Below are positions 17,052 through 26,026 of a stretch of 64,000 bases of DNA, one piece after another. The stretch is from an uncultured Lachnospiraceae bacterium. Lineage in GTDB: Bacteria; Bacillota; Clostridia; Lachnospirales; Lachnospiraceae. The translations under genes and the position numbers were made by a program. The stretch covers positions 1 through 64,000 of the forward strand of contig CAMWJF010000001.1 in the NCBI GenBank assembly GCA_947174505.1, written 5' to 3'. Numbering within the stretch: position 1 is the stretch's first letter; every line of letters begins with the position of its first letter. Below the pieces are notes generated by a model. The model saw only the letters and a list, made by a program, of their open reading frames with translations. It ran no database searches and was not told where the DNA came from.

Positions 17052-17993
17052 ATGAATAAGACAGACAAAATTTATGTGGCGGGACACAGGGGACTGGTAG
17101 GAAGCGCGATTGTGCGGTCTTTACAGCAAAAGGGATATGAGAACATCATTGGCAGGACGCACAGGGAACTTGACTTAATGAGTCAACAAGCGGTGCGGGA
17201 GTTTTTTGAGACAGAGCGTCCTGACGTGGTGGTTCTGGCGGCGGCCAAGGTGGGCGGCATCAATGCGAACAACACCGCGCCTGCGGAGTTTGCTTACGAG
17301 AATATGCAGATCCAGTGTAACGTCATTCATTGCTGTCATGAATATCACGTAAAGAAGCTTCTGTTTTTGGGGAGCACCTGTATTTACCCCAGAATGGCGC
17401 CCCAGCCGATTCCGGAGGACGCGCTGCTGACAGGTCCATTAGAGGAGACGAACGAGGCATATGCCATCGCAAAAATTGCGGGGCTTGAAATGTGTAAGTT
17501 TTATAAGCGGCAGCACGGGGACGATTTCATCAGTTGTATGCCAACAAACCTTTATGGACCCCATGATAATTATGATTTGGAAGGCTCCCATGTTATGCCT
17601 GCCATGATCCGCAAGTTCCATGAGGCGAAGGTGAACGGCGATCCTACGGTTATGCTGTGGGGAACAGGCACGCCGCTTCGCGAGTTTTTATACGTGGACG
17701 ATATGGCGGATGCCTGCGTATTCCTGCTGGAGAATTACAGCGGGGAGCAGCATGTCAATATCGGTACCGGCAAGGAAGTCACGATCAAAGAGCTGGCGGA
17801 GACGGTGAAACAGGCGGTAGGATATACGGGACAAATCGTATGGGATCAGACGATGCCTGACGGTACACCCAGAAAGCTTACGGACGTGACGAAGCTGCAC
17901 GGTCTCGGCTGGCAGCATAAGGTGGAACTTGAAGAGGGTGTAAGGCTGGCTTACGAATGGTTTAAGCAAAATGTACGGGAGGCAAGGCTGTAG
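17052..17993 (+). CDS. fcl: GDP-L-fucose synthase
   Basis: A 313-residue bifunctional epimerase/reductase turning GDP-4-keto-6-deoxymannose into GDP-L-fucose. Marks: [10 protein letters not shown] binding loop, GSTCIYPR with the catalytic Cys, and YAIAK with the Tyr-Lys pair. Together with gmd it completes GDP-L-fucose synthesis. The start at 17052 puts the first strand at the N-terminus as in the family; the in-frame ATG at 17022 would add ten residues. About 150 bp of promoter DNA follows before the Spo0A-domain gene. Confidence 0.95.
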   Translation: MNKTDKIYVAGHRGLVGSAIVRSLQQKGYENIIGRTHRELDLMSQQAVREFFETERPDVVVLAAAKVGGINANNTAPAEFAYENMQIQCNVIHCCHEYHVKKLLFLGSTCIYPRMAPQPIPEDALLTGPLEETNEAYAIAKIAGLEMCKFYKRQHGDDFISCMPTNLYGPHDNYDLEGSHVMPAMIRKFHEAKVNGDPTVMLWGTGTPLREFLYVDDMADACVFLLENYSGEQHVNIGTGKEVTIKELAETVKQAVGYTGQIVWDQTMPDGTPRKLTDVTKLHGLGWQHKVELEEGVRLAYEWFKQNVREARL

Positions 17994-18053
17994 GACAAGC
18001 TCTGAAAAAGTGCCTTTTCGTGTAAAAATATTCCTTTGCGCGATAAATTACCG

Positions 18054-18082
18054 TTTACAGCGCGATGCATATTTGTTATGAT
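18054..18082 (+). promoter_or_regulatory. SigA promoter of the Spo0A-domain gene
   Basis: TTTACA at 18054-18059, a 17-bp spacer and TATGAT at 18077-18082. The first 0A box touches the 3' end of the -10 element, so a bound Spo0A-type protein would cover the start site. Confidence 0.7.
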
Positions 18083-18115
18083 TGTCGAAAGAAGCAGTAA
18101 ACTTAATTTGTCGAT
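18082..18115 (+). promoter_or_regulatory. Two Spo0A boxes
   Basis: TTGTCGAA at 18082-18089 matches the 0A-box core TGTCGAA exactly. TTTGTCGAT at 18107-18115 is a second copy with one difference. Both are on the + strand, 25 bp apart start to start, and both lie downstream of the -10 box. This placement suggests repression by Spo0A~P or by the encoded lone output domain. Confidence 0.65.
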
Positions 18116-18143
18116 TTTATTTTTGCAAAGGAGTAAGAGGGGA

Positions 18144-18524
18144 ATGACACAACAGAATATGATTAGTCCGAGGGAGCTTGAGCAGACCATCTCCGATTTT
18201 ATGCTGGAGCTCGGTATACCTGCACATCTGCGGGGTTACCAGTTTTTGCGAAGCGCGGTGGGAATGTGCGTGGAGGATATGGAGCTGGTTGGAAGTGTGA
18301 CAAAGCTGCTTTATCCTGATCTGGCAAAGATGTACCAGACTACGGACACGAAAATTGAACGTGCAATCCGCAATGCAATTGAGGTATCGTGGGACAGGGG
18401 AAACAGCGATCTCTTTGAAGAGCTGTTCGGCTACAGTAACTCGCTGGAGTATACCAGACCGACGAACAGCGAATATATCGCCGTTGTAGCGGATTACATA
18501 CGTTTGAAAAACAATTTGATATGA
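18144..18524 (+). CDS. Stand-alone Spo0A C-terminal DNA-binding domain protein
   Basis: A 126-residue protein made only of the Spo0A output domain. The HLRGYQFLRSAVGMC, LVGSVTKLLYPDLAK, KIERAIRNAIEVSW and RPTNSEYIAVVAD segments match the conserved helices of Spo0A, including the recognition helix region. The receiver domain with its phosphorylated Asp is absent, and the start (GAGGGG 5' of ATG 18144) leaves no room for it. It has its own promoter carrying 0A boxes and its own terminator, so it is a single-gene unit inside the polysaccharide locus. It is likely a DNA-binding competitor or regulator at 0A sites; this is inferred. Confidence 0.9.
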   Translation: MTQQNMISPRELEQTISDFMLELGIPAHLRGYQFLRSAVGMCVEDMELVGSVTKLLYPDLAKMYQTTDTKIERAIRNAIEVSWDRGNSDLFEELFGYSNSLEYTRPTNSEYIAVVADYIRLKNNLI

Positions 18525-18532
18525 ATTGTGAG

Positions 18533-18559
18533 GGAAGAGACGCGTCTCTTCCTTTTTTT
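18533..18559 (+). terminator. Terminator of the Spo0A-domain gene
   Basis: A perfect 20-bp palindrome, GGAAGAGACG paired with CGTCTCTTCC (18533-18552), is followed by seven T residues. It starts 8 bp after the stop codon. Confidence 0.9.
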
Positions 18560-18606
18560 ATGTAAATATGATACACTTATATCGGTATAAACGAAAGGAG
18601 AGAGCT

Positions 18607-19557
18607 ATGAAGCTACTCAGTGTCATCGTACCCTGTTACAACGAAGAGGAGAATGTCAGGGATTTTTATGATGAGTTATGCAGGAATGCAGACTTTTTCC
18701 GTGAGAAGCAGTTGGAGCTTGAAATACTATATGTAGACGACGGTTCCCGGGACCAGACGGTTTCCGAGGTCAGGAAACTCCATGAGGAGGACGGGCGGGT
18801 GCGCCTTATTTCATTTTCCCGTAATTTTGGGAAGGAGGCGGCTATTTATGCAGGCCTGCAGAAATGCAGGGGTGATCTTGCCGTGCTGATGGATGCGGAT
18901 TTGCAGGATCCGCCGTCGCTTCTTCCGGAAATGTATTCTTATATTGAGCAGGGATATGACTCGGTGGCGACCAGGCGTGTGACCAGAAAAGGGGAACCGG
19001 TTATCCGCTCCTTTTTTGCAAGAATGTTTTATAAACTGATGAATAAGATTTCCCGGACGGAGATTGTGGACGGCGCCAGGGATTACCGCCTGATGACAAG
19101 GCAGGTGGTGGACGCGATTTTGTCCATGATGGAGTATAACCGCTTTACCAAGGGGATTTTCGGCTGGGTTGGTTATGAAACCAAATGGCTGGAATATGAA
19201 AATGTGGAGCGCAAAAAGGGCGAGACGAAATGGTCTTTTTGGAAGCTTTTCCTGTATTCCATTGAGGGGATCATCGCTTTTTCCACGGTGCCCCTGACCA
19301 TAGCGTCTGTGGCAGGCGTATTCTTCTGCCTGGTTGCTTTTGTCATAATCATAGTGACGATTGTGAGAAAACTTATATTCGGCGATCCGACTTCCGGCTG
19401 GCCGTCCCTGGTCTGCATCATTATGATGGTCAGCGGCGTGCAGCTGTTTTGTCTGGGAATTGTCGGGCAATACTTATCCAAGACCTATATGGAAGTGAAG
19501 AGGAGGCCGATCTATCTGGTCAGGGAAGAGATCGGGGGACAGGAAGTTGAAGGATAA
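18607..19557 (+). CDS. GtrB/DPM1-like family 2 glycosyltransferase with two TM helices
   Basis: A 316-residue GT2. The cytoplasmic domain has VPCYNEEENV, VDDGSRDQT, NFGKEAA and the MDADLQDPP motif carrying the metal-binding Asp residues. The C-terminus has two transmembrane helices (about residues 225-255 and 265-290), as in GtrB, which loads a sugar onto undecaprenyl phosphate. It may provide the lipid-linked donor for the GT-C-like membrane proteins of this locus. AAAGGAG precedes the ATG at 18607. It overlaps the next gene by 11 bp, indicating coupled translation. Confidence 0.88.
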   Translation: MKLLSVIVPCYNEEENVRDFYDELCRNADFFREKQLELEILYVDDGSRDQTVSEVRKLHEEDGRVRLISFSRNFGKEAAIYAGLQKCRGDLAVLMDADLQDPPSLLPEMYSYIEQGYDSVATRRVTRKGEPVIRSFFARMFYKLMNKISRTEIVDGARDYRLMTRQVVDAILSMMEYNRFTKGIFGWVGYETKWLEYENVERKKGETKWSFWKLFLYSIEGIIAFSTVPLTIASVAGVFFCLVAFVIIIVTIVRKLIFGDPTSGWPSLVCIIMMVSGVQLFCLGIVGQYLSKTYMEVKRRPIYLVREEIGGQEVEG

Positions 19558-20380
19558 AGAAAACGGGCTGGTCAGCATTATCGTGCCGGTGTACCGGGCG
19601 GCGGCCTACATTGCGGACACCATAGGAATGGTGTTCTCACAGACATACGGCGGCTGGGAGCTCCTGCTGGTGGATGACTGTTCCGGGGACGGCAGCGTGG
19701 AGGCGATAGAAAAAACGCTCTCCGCATATGAGCATCACCCGGCGGAGGCTGTCTTTGAAAATATAGGCCGTATGGAGGAATATCTGTGCGGGGAACAGAA
19801 AAAAGTTTTTCTCATATGTAAAAATAAAAACGAGGGCGCTGCCGCGGCGCGCAATACAGGAATGGATTTGGCGCGCGGACAGTATATTGCCTTTCTCGAC
19901 GCGGACGATATCTGGGTGTCGGACAAGCTGGAAAAGCAGCTTTCCTTTATGAGAGAAAAGCGGGCGGGTTTTGTGTTTTCCGCCTATGAATTCGGCGACG
20001 AGTCGGCCAGACCTACAGGTAAGGTCGTGCATGTACCGGAAACGCTGGACTATAAAAAGGCGCTGTCGCGGACGGTTATTTTCACCACGACCGTTGTGCT
20101 GGACCGGAAGATGATCCCAGATGCGCTGATGCGGATGCCGGAGGTGGAGAGCGAGGACACGGCGGCATGGTGGCAGATTCTGCGGGCGGGATATACAGCG
20201 TTTGGACTCGATGAGGTGCTTGCAGTCTACCGAAGACCGCAGGGGTCTCTTTCTTCTAATAAATTTAAGGCGGTGAAGCGGATCTGGAATCTGTATCGCA
20301 GACAGGAGAAGCTTTCTGTGCTGCCCAGCGTGTTCTATTTTGTGTTCTGGGCTTACAGGGCGACGGTGAGGCGGATATAA
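19547..20380 (+). CDS. Family 2 glycosyltransferase
   Basis: A 277-residue GT-A enzyme with VSIIVPVYRAA, LLVDDCSGDGS, an AAAARNTGMD stretch and the FLDADDIW metal-binding motif. It probably adds one sugar to the lipid-linked repeat unit on the cytoplasmic face. The start is a TTG at 19547 inside the end of the previous gene, with GGGGGACAGGAAG just upstream; no better ATG exists. The acceptor and sugar cannot be told from sequence. Confidence 0.85.
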   Translation: MKDKENGLVSIIVPVYRAAAYIADTIGMVFSQTYGGWELLLVDDCSGDGSVEAIEKTLSAYEHHPAEAVFENIGRMEEYLCGEQKKVFLICKNKNEGAAAARNTGMDLARGQYIAFLDADDIWVSDKLEKQLSFMREKRAGFVFSAYEFGDESARPTGKVVHVPETLDYKKALSRTVIFTTTVVLDRKMIPDALMRMPEVESEDTAAWWQILRAGYTAFGLDEVLAVYRRPQGSLSSNKFKAVKRIWNLYRRQEKLSVLPSVFYFVFWAYRATVRRI

Positions 20381-20393
20381 CAGATCGAGAATT

Positions 20394-21767
20394 ATGAAAA
20401 AAATGGAAACTATAAAAAGACTGATTATTTTGCAGCTTTCATTTATCGGGCTGATCTTCCAGACTGCAGTCTATGCGTTTTTCTGGCTGGAGGCGTACTA
20501 CCCGTTTCTGAGAACGTACAGGAATTTCCGGTTTTATTTCAAGGGGCATGTGCTGATCCTGTTGATTTATTTCGTGCTGCTGTTTTTCTTTGCGAATACA
20601 TACGGCGCGTTAAAGATCGGTTACCTGAAACCCGTGGATGTGTTCATTTCGGAGCTGTTTTCCCTGCTCATTGTCAATGTGATTTCCTACTTTCAGATTT
20701 CCCTGATGGCAAACTGGGTGGTGGACGTGAGGCCGATTGTCTGGACGATGCTGATCCAGACGGCACTTTCGGGAGTGTGGGTATTTTTCTGCAATATCTG
20801 CTATTATAAAGCCTTTCCGCCGAAGGAAATACTGATTGTGCACGGGGAAAGGCCGATTGATGATATCGTAAGGAAATTTGAGACAAGAAAAGATAAGTAC
20901 AAGATTAAAAAGGCCATAAATATTTCTGCAGGCATGGAAAAGATTAAGGCGGAAATCGGGCATGGCTACGGCGCGGTGGTGCTCTGGGATATTTCCGCGG
21001 CGGACAGGAACGCCCTGTTAAAGTACTGCTACAGCCTGTCGGTGCGGGTGTACACGATGCCAAAGATAACCGATGTGCTTATCCGGGGCGCGGATCAGCT
21101 TCATCTGTTTGATACGCCTATCTATCTGACGCGGGAGTATTCCCTCAAGGTGGAGCAGCGGGCGGCGAAGCGGCTGATTGATCTTGTCTGTTCGGTGCTG
21201 CTTCTGGTGATTGCTTCCCCCTTTATGCTGATTACGGCGGCGGCGATCAGGCTTTATGACGGCGGGCCGGTTTTTTATAAGCAGATCCGCTGTACCCGTG
21301 ACAGAAAGGAATTCTATATCTTAAAATTCAGGAGTATGAGGGTGGATGCGGAAAAGGACGGCGTGGCAAGACTGGCGTCCAAAAATGATTCCCGCATCAC
21401 GCCGGTGGGGCGGTTTATCCGTGCGACAAGGATTGATGAGCTGCCGCAGCTTTTTAATATTTTAAAGGGAGAGATGTCCTTCATCGGTCCCAGACCGGAG
21501 AGGCCGGAAATCATCGACCAGTATATGGAGGAGATGCCGGAGTTTGCTTTCCGCATGAAAGTGAAGGCGGGGCTTGCAGGCTATGCGCAGGTTTACGGGA
21601 AATACAATACGACACCTTACGATAAACTGAAACTCGACCTGACTTATATCGAGCAGTACTCCGTGTGGCTGGATTTGAAGCTGATGCTGCTGACGCTGAA
21701 AATTCTGATTAAGCCGGAGAGTACGGAGGGAGTCGACAATAACCAGACGACGGCGATGAAACAGTAA
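20394..21767 (+). CDS. Polyprenyl-phosphate sugar-1-phosphate transferase (WbaP/CpsE-like)
   Basis: A 457-residue initiating transferase that moves a sugar-1-phosphate from a nucleotide sugar to undecaprenyl phosphate. The N-terminal half has about four or five transmembrane helices and a Rossmann-like linker. The catalytic part begins near residue 265 (KRLIDLVCS) and carries FYKQIRCTRDRKEFYILKF, the RIDELPQLFNILKGEMS block and the GPRPERPE motif. This step starts repeat-unit assembly. A 140-bp hairpin sequence separates it from the Wzz-like gene. Confidence 0.92.
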   Translation: MKKMETIKRLIILQLSFIGLIFQTAVYAFFWLEAYYPFLRTYRNFRFYFKGHVLILLIYFVLLFFFANTYGALKIGYLKPVDVFISELFSLLIVNVISYFQISLMANWVVDVRPIVWTMLIQTALSGVWVFFCNICYYKAFPPKEILIVHGERPIDDIVRKFETRKDKYKIKKAINISAGMEKIKAEIGHGYGAVVLWDISAADRNALLKYCYSLSVRVYTMPKITDVLIRGADQLHLFDTPIYLTREYSLKVEQRAAKRLIDLVCSVLLLVIASPFMLITAAAIRLYDGGPVFYKQIRCTRDRKEFYILKFRSMRVDAEKDGVARLASKNDSRITPVGRFIRATRIDELPQLFNILKGEMSFIGPRPERPEIIDQYMEEMPEFAFRMKVKAGLAGYAQVYGKYNTTPYDKLKLDLTYIEQYSVWLDLKLMLLTLKILIKPESTEGVDNNQTTAMKQ

Positions 21768-21783
21768 AAAGCGCGATGCGGTG

Positions 21784-21923
21784 CCGCGCAGGCGGCAGGC
21801 GGTTTCTACGTCGCCGCGCTTGCGCTCCGTTCCAAGCGTAGCGGCGCTAAACTCGTGAAAAACCTCGTTAAGCGCCGACGCTTTCCAAGGGGCTCCTTAA
21901 GAAACCGTCTGCCGCCTGCGCGG
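21784..21923. repeat. 140-bp intergenic palindromic element
   Basis: A 24-nt arm at 21784-21807 pairs with 21900-21923 with a single mismatch. Between them lie further GC-rich complementary stretches (CGCCGC/GCGGCG, AAGCG/CGCTT) that can form inner stems. It is not followed by a T-tract. It resembles a REP or small palindromic repeat placed between two coding regions. Confidence 0.7.
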
Positions 21924-21982
21924 CGAGCAGATTGTACTCACAGGGTAATCGCCGGGAATGTATGAGTGAAGGGATTTACATT

Positions 21983-22981
21983 ATGAAGGATAGAAACTAC
22001 GCCGACGAGGGTATGGACATAAAAAAATATATGCTGTGCCTGTTCGGCCGCCTGCCGTTTGTTCTGGGTGCGGTGATCGGAGGTGCGGTTTTGGGTGCGC
22101 TGGTCTATATGGCTGTGCGCACGGTGCCGGAATCGGAGAGGGAGTATCAGGCTTTTGCCAAGGTATATCTGGACTTTGCGGCGGACGAGACGGGGGAGGT
22201 CTATCAGGCATATAACGGCTATACATGGAACGACCTGATGGCGGCCGACCCGATTATGGAGCTGACGCTTCAAAATCTTCCGGCGGATTACACGCGCGAG
22301 GAAGCGGAAGCCGCGATAAAGGCGGAGATTCTCTCGGACATTCGTCTTCTGACGGTCACGGTTACGACCCACAGGGCGGAGCGCACGGACGCGATTCTCG
22401 GTGCGGCGGTGCAGGCGCTTGAGACTTATGGCGGGCAGGCGAAAGAGTTTATTGAAATCCACGCGATCCGGGAAACGGAGACGAGGCTTGTGGTGGCTGA
22501 CAGCCGGATGGCGCAGGCTGTGTTTCTGGGGGCGTTTCTTGGACTGTGTATCAGTCTTTTTGGCTTTTCACTCTACTACGTGATGGACGACCGGATTCTG
22601 CTGGCGGGAGATGCTGAAAAAATGACGGAATTGTCATTTGTCGGCTATGCCTCCGGCGGGGAAGGGCTGAAGCAGGATTACGAGAGGAATCTCGCTTATT
22701 TGCGGGAAAAGCTGGGAGATATCCGAATCTGCGAACTGGACGGCTACAAGTCCTTTTCCGGGGAGGAGCTTGGGGAAATGCGCAAGGCGGACGGCGTGGT
22801 TTTGTCCCTGCCCTTTGGCGCGGTGCACGGCTCCTTTGCTGCCTATGTGACCCGGCAGTTAAAGGCGCAGGACTGTGCGCTGTGCGGCGTGGCGATACGG
22901 AACTGTGATATGCGCTTTTTGCAAAGATACTACGGAAAATCCTTTGTTACACGCGGGAGTGTCGGGGAAAACCAGGTGTAG
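21983..22981 (+). CDS. Wzz/CapA-type polysaccharide co-polymerase with degenerate kinase-like tail
   Basis: A 332-residue protein with two membrane helices flanking an extracytoplasmic domain (about residues 20-45 and 160-185), the layout of Wzz/Wzc chain-length regulators. The cytoplasmic C-terminus (about 200-325) resembles a BY-kinase fold with a DGVVLSLPFG strand, but has no Walker A GKT and no Tyr cluster. It is probably a chain-length determinant with a vestigial kinase domain. ATG 21983 follows GAAGGGA; ATG 21962 or 21932 are alternatives. It sits next to the initiating transferase and before the polymerase. Confidence 0.7.
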   Translation: MKDRNYADEGMDIKKYMLCLFGRLPFVLGAVIGGAVLGALVYMAVRTVPESEREYQAFAKVYLDFAADETGEVYQAYNGYTWNDLMAADPIMELTLQNLPADYTREEAEAAIKAEILSDIRLLTVTVTTHRAERTDAILGAAVQALETYGGQAKEFIEIHAIRETETRLVVADSRMAQAVFLGAFLGLCISLFGFSLYYVMDDRILLAGDAEKMTELSFVGYASGGEGLKQDYERNLAYLREKLGDIRICELDGYKSFSGEELGEMRKADGVVLSLPFGAVHGSFAAYVTRQLKAQDCALCGVAIRNCDMRFLQRYYGKSFVTRGSVGENQV

Positions 22982-23014
22982 GCGTGTCTGCCGGAGAAAG
23001 AAAATAGGTGTGTG

Positions 23015-23797
23015 ATGAAACTTGAGGTTCTGGTTTCCGCGGTTGATAAAAATGCCGTGGAGCTTATCTCACAAATGCATATAGCCACGGATGCCGTGCT
23101 TGTAAACCAGTGTGGCCGCTATGCCTATAAAACGATAGAGGCGAAAGGGGGAAGCGTGAAGTGTTTCTCCATGCCGGAACGGGGTGTGGGTTTAAGCCGC
23201 AATACCGCGCTTTTACATGCATCCGGGGACGTGGTGCTTTTTTCCGACGAGGATATTATACTGACTTCAGATTACGCGAAGAAGATTCGCGCAGCTTACG
23301 AGTCTCTTCCCGACGCGGATCTGATTCTTTTTAATGTGGAGGTTGCGCCGTCCCGCAGAACCTACTGGAACCGGGAGATCCGCAGGATTACCTACTGCAA
23401 TTACGGCAGATATCCGGCTTACAGCATTTCGGGTAAACTAAATGCCCTGCGCAGGGCGAATGCGCACTATTCCCTGCTTTTTGGCGGCGGCGCAAAGTAC
23501 AGCAACGGGGAGGACAGCCTGTTTTTGCGGGACTGCCTGAAAGCGGGGCTTCGGATTTACGCGCATACCGCATGTATCGGCAGGGAGCAGGAGCGGGAGT
23601 CCACATGGTTTTCCGGCTACCATGAAAAGTTCTTCCGCGACAGGGGCGTACTCTATCATTATCTCTACGGGAAGCTGGCGCTGCCCCTTTCCCTGCGGTT
23701 TTTGTGGGTACACAGGAAAACCATGTGCCGGAAAATTTCGGTCGGTAAAGCGTTTCGCATGATGCGGGCAGGCGTGCGGGAGGCGCGCGGCAGATGA
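23015..23797 (+). CDS. GT-A glycosyltransferase (family 2-like)
   Basis: A 260-residue protein resembling capsule GT2 enzymes. It has an N-terminal VLVSAVDK strand, RGVGLSRNTALLHASGD and the VLFSDEDI motif in the place of DxD, plus a GGAKYSNGEDS segment matching the acceptor-side ED pair. The start may be GTG 23012 or ATG 23015. Its end overlaps the EpsG-like gene by 4 bp. Sugar specificity unknown. Confidence 0.75.
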   Translation: MKLEVLVSAVDKNAVELISQMHIATDAVLVNQCGRYAYKTIEAKGGSVKCFSMPERGVGLSRNTALLHASGDVVLFSDEDIILTSDYAKKIRAAYESLPDADLILFNVEVAPSRRTYWNREIRRITYCNYGRYPAYSISGKLNALRRANAHYSLLFGGGAKYSNGEDSLFLRDCLKAGLRIYAHTACIGREQERESTWFSGYHEKFFRDRGVLYHYLYGKLALPLSLRFLWVHRKTMCRKISVGKAFRMMRAGVREARGR

Positions 23798-24960
23798 TTT
23801 TATATATCACGGTTGCGGTTGTCACGGCGCTTCTTGCAAGTCTGGTGGACAACCACCCAACAAGACAATCCCATACGCTTACCAGGCAGCAGCTCTGTAA
23901 CCGCGTCTGTCTGACGGCGGTCTTTCTGATTTTGTTTTTTCTCTCCGCATGCAGGCTCAATGTGGGCAATGACTATGCAAAGTATGTGGAGTTTATGCAT
24001 CTGGTCAACTGTGACGCCTATGTGCCTACGGAGATCGGATTTAATCTTCTGGTCAAACTGATTTACGGTTTGTCGGGTTACGAAAATTTTTTGCTGGTAT
24101 TTGCGTTTTACTCCTTTGTGACGGTGTTGTTTTTTCTGCTTGCCATGTACAGGCAGAGCGATGAGTTTGGACTGACCTTTTTCCTTTTTATGACGCTGGG
24201 CTATTATTTCCAGACGTTCAGCACGGTGCGCTATTATCTGGCACTGGCTCTTGCGCTCTACTCCATGAAGTTTGTGCTGCGAAAGCAGTGGGGAAGGTTT
24301 GTGCTTCTGATTCTTTTGGGCGCGGCTTTCCACAAGTCGCTTCTGGTGGTCATTCCGCTCTACTTTCTGGCATCTCTGCCGTGGAAAAAATGGCAGCTTG
24401 CCATATCGGCTGTTTTCTGCACCACCTTTTTGTTTATGCAGGATTTTTATTTGAAGCTCGTGGTTTTTCTGTATCCGACTTATGAGGACACGGAATATCT
24501 GGAAGGCGGCACAAGCTATATCAGTATTCTGCGGTGCGCGGCAGTTCTTTTCTTTGCAGGGATCGTGTACTTGATGCGGGAGAGGGAGAAAAAGGCAGGC
24601 ATAAACGGCGGGGAAACTGTCACAAATATAGAGGAAGAGAAAGAGTGGTACCGACGGTTCTGGTTTTATACGTACTTAAATTTAGGGGCGTTCGTACTCT
24701 ATGTGTTCTGCTCTTTCCTGCCCATTATTTCGAGGATCGGATATTACCTGATGGTGAGCCAGATCGTGTTTTTGCCGATGCTTTTAAAGGCTGTGCCGGA
24801 TAAAAAGTGGCGGCGGTTTTTCCGGGCGGGCATTCTGGTGGCGGCGGTGCTGTACTTTGCCATGTATTTGAAAAAGGGAGCGAACGACGGCGTGCTGATT
24901 CTGCCTTACAAAACATTTTTCTTTCACGAGATGGTGGACATTCTTTCGGATGTGACGTAA
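23794..24960 (+). CDS. EpsG-family polysaccharide polymerase
   Basis: A 388-residue membrane protein with about ten helices. It matches the EpsG/Wzy-like family: RLNVGNDYAKYVEF in the first outer loop, then EIGFNLL, and the STVRYYLALALALYS helix. Such proteins are thought to link lipid-bound repeat units outside the membrane. It overlaps the previous gene by ATGA. The position between Wzz and further transferases supports the role. Confidence 0.83.
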   Translation: MILYITVAVVTALLASLVDNHPTRQSHTLTRQQLCNRVCLTAVFLILFFLSACRLNVGNDYAKYVEFMHLVNCDAYVPTEIGFNLLVKLIYGLSGYENFLLVFAFYSFVTVLFFLLAMYRQSDEFGLTFFLFMTLGYYFQTFSTVRYYLALALALYSMKFVLRKQWGRFVLLILLGAAFHKSLLVVIPLYFLASLPWKKWQLAISAVFCTTFLFMQDFYLKLVVFLYPTYEDTEYLEGGTSYISILRCAAVLFFAGIVYLMREREKKAGINGGETVTNIEEEKEWYRRFWFYTYLNLGAFVLYVFCSFLPIISRIGYYLMVSQIVFLPMLLKAVPDKKWRRFFRAGILVAAVLYFAMYLKKGANDGVLILPYKTFFFHEMVDILSDVT

Positions 24961-25074
24961 GCAAAAAGGAAGCATCGAAGATGTGTTTTTGCGGATGCGC
25001 ATGGCGGAGAGAGTCATGCGGATCTATGTCGGGGCAGACGGGAGGAAGCCTGCTTACGGAGGGAATAAAAGGTT

Positions 25075-25968
25075 ATGACGTTTAGCATTATCGTTGTCTG
25101 CTATAACGCAGGAGAAAAATTAGAGAAAACGATAGCGAGTATTCGCGGTCAGACGGAAACGGACTATGAGATCATCGTGCAGGACGGTCTCTCCACGGAC
25201 GGTTCGGTGGAACGGCTGTCTGCCGCAGCAGATTTAAAACTTTTCCGGGAACGGGACGAGGGCATTTACGATGCCATGAACCGTGCGGTTTCCCACGCGG
25301 CGGGGAGGTATCTGTTTTTCTTAAACTGTGGCGATTACTTCGCGGACAGGGAAGTGCTGGCAGAGGTAAAGCGTGCGATTGAAAAAAAAGGCAAAATGGT
25401 GGCTTTCGGGAAAGATGTTAGGAAGTTGAATCGCGAAAAAGAGGCGGCTGGTATCCGCGGAGATGAAAAAAGGCGCCTCCGGCCAATGATTTTTTATGGC
25501 AATATAAAGGAGCGCGCCACGGGCGCGCATGTGATGTCAAATCCCGTGATAGATGATTTTGCCTGCTACCGCAATGTGCCCTGTCATCAGGCCTGTTTCT
25601 ATGACAGGCGGCTTCTTGCGAAACGGGGCTTTCGGACGTGTTACAGGGTCCGCGCGGATTATGAGCATTTTCTCTGGTGTTATTACAGGGCGCGCGCAGC
25701 TATGGTTTATCTGCCGTTTACCGTGGCTCTGTACGAGGGAGAGGGTTTTTCGGAAAACAGAGAGAACAGGAAACGCTCCGTTGTGGAACATGCGTATATT
25801 GTGAAAAAGTACATGAGCCACAGGCAGGTTCTAAAGTACAGGCTGGTTATGCTTTTGACGCTTGCGCCGATTCGGACGTACCTTGCGTCCCATAAGGCGA
25901 CGGCGGACGTTTACCAGAAAATAAAGGCGGGATTGTACAGAGAAACACAGGGCGGAAAGCAGCAGTAA
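25075..25968 (+). CDS. WcaE-like family 2 glycosyltransferase
   Basis: A 297-residue GT2 with FSIIVVCYNAGEKLEKTI, VQDGLSTDGS, the RDEGIYDAMNRAV segment and FLNCGDYF. The GIYDAMN-plus-NxGD combination is typical of the WcaE-like GT2 subgroup of exopolysaccharide loci. GGAGGG lies 11 nt before the ATG. Donor unknown. Confidence 0.83.
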   Translation: MTFSIIVVCYNAGEKLEKTIASIRGQTETDYEIIVQDGLSTDGSVERLSAAADLKLFRERDEGIYDAMNRAVSHAAGRYLFFLNCGDYFADREVLAEVKRAIEKKGKMVAFGKDVRKLNREKEAAGIRGDEKRRLRPMIFYGNIKERATGAHVMSNPVIDDFACYRNVPCHQACFYDRRLLAKRGFRTCYRVRADYEHFLWCYYRARAAMVYLPFTVALYEGEGFSENRENRKRSVVEHAYIVKKYMSHRQVLKYRLVMLLTLAPIRTYLASHKATADVYQKIKAGLYRETQGGKQQ

Positions 25969-26026
25969 TTTGCGCAGTCCGTTACGATAAAACCGATATG
26001 AGAATTTAGCATGGGGGTGGGTACAA

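Noticed and set aside
15410-17068. 552-codon minus-strand frame over the gmd-fcl interval
   Set aside because: Composition is Pro/Arg/His-rich as expected for the antisense of a GC-rich membrane protein gene; there is no ribosome binding site and it runs across the fcl promoter.
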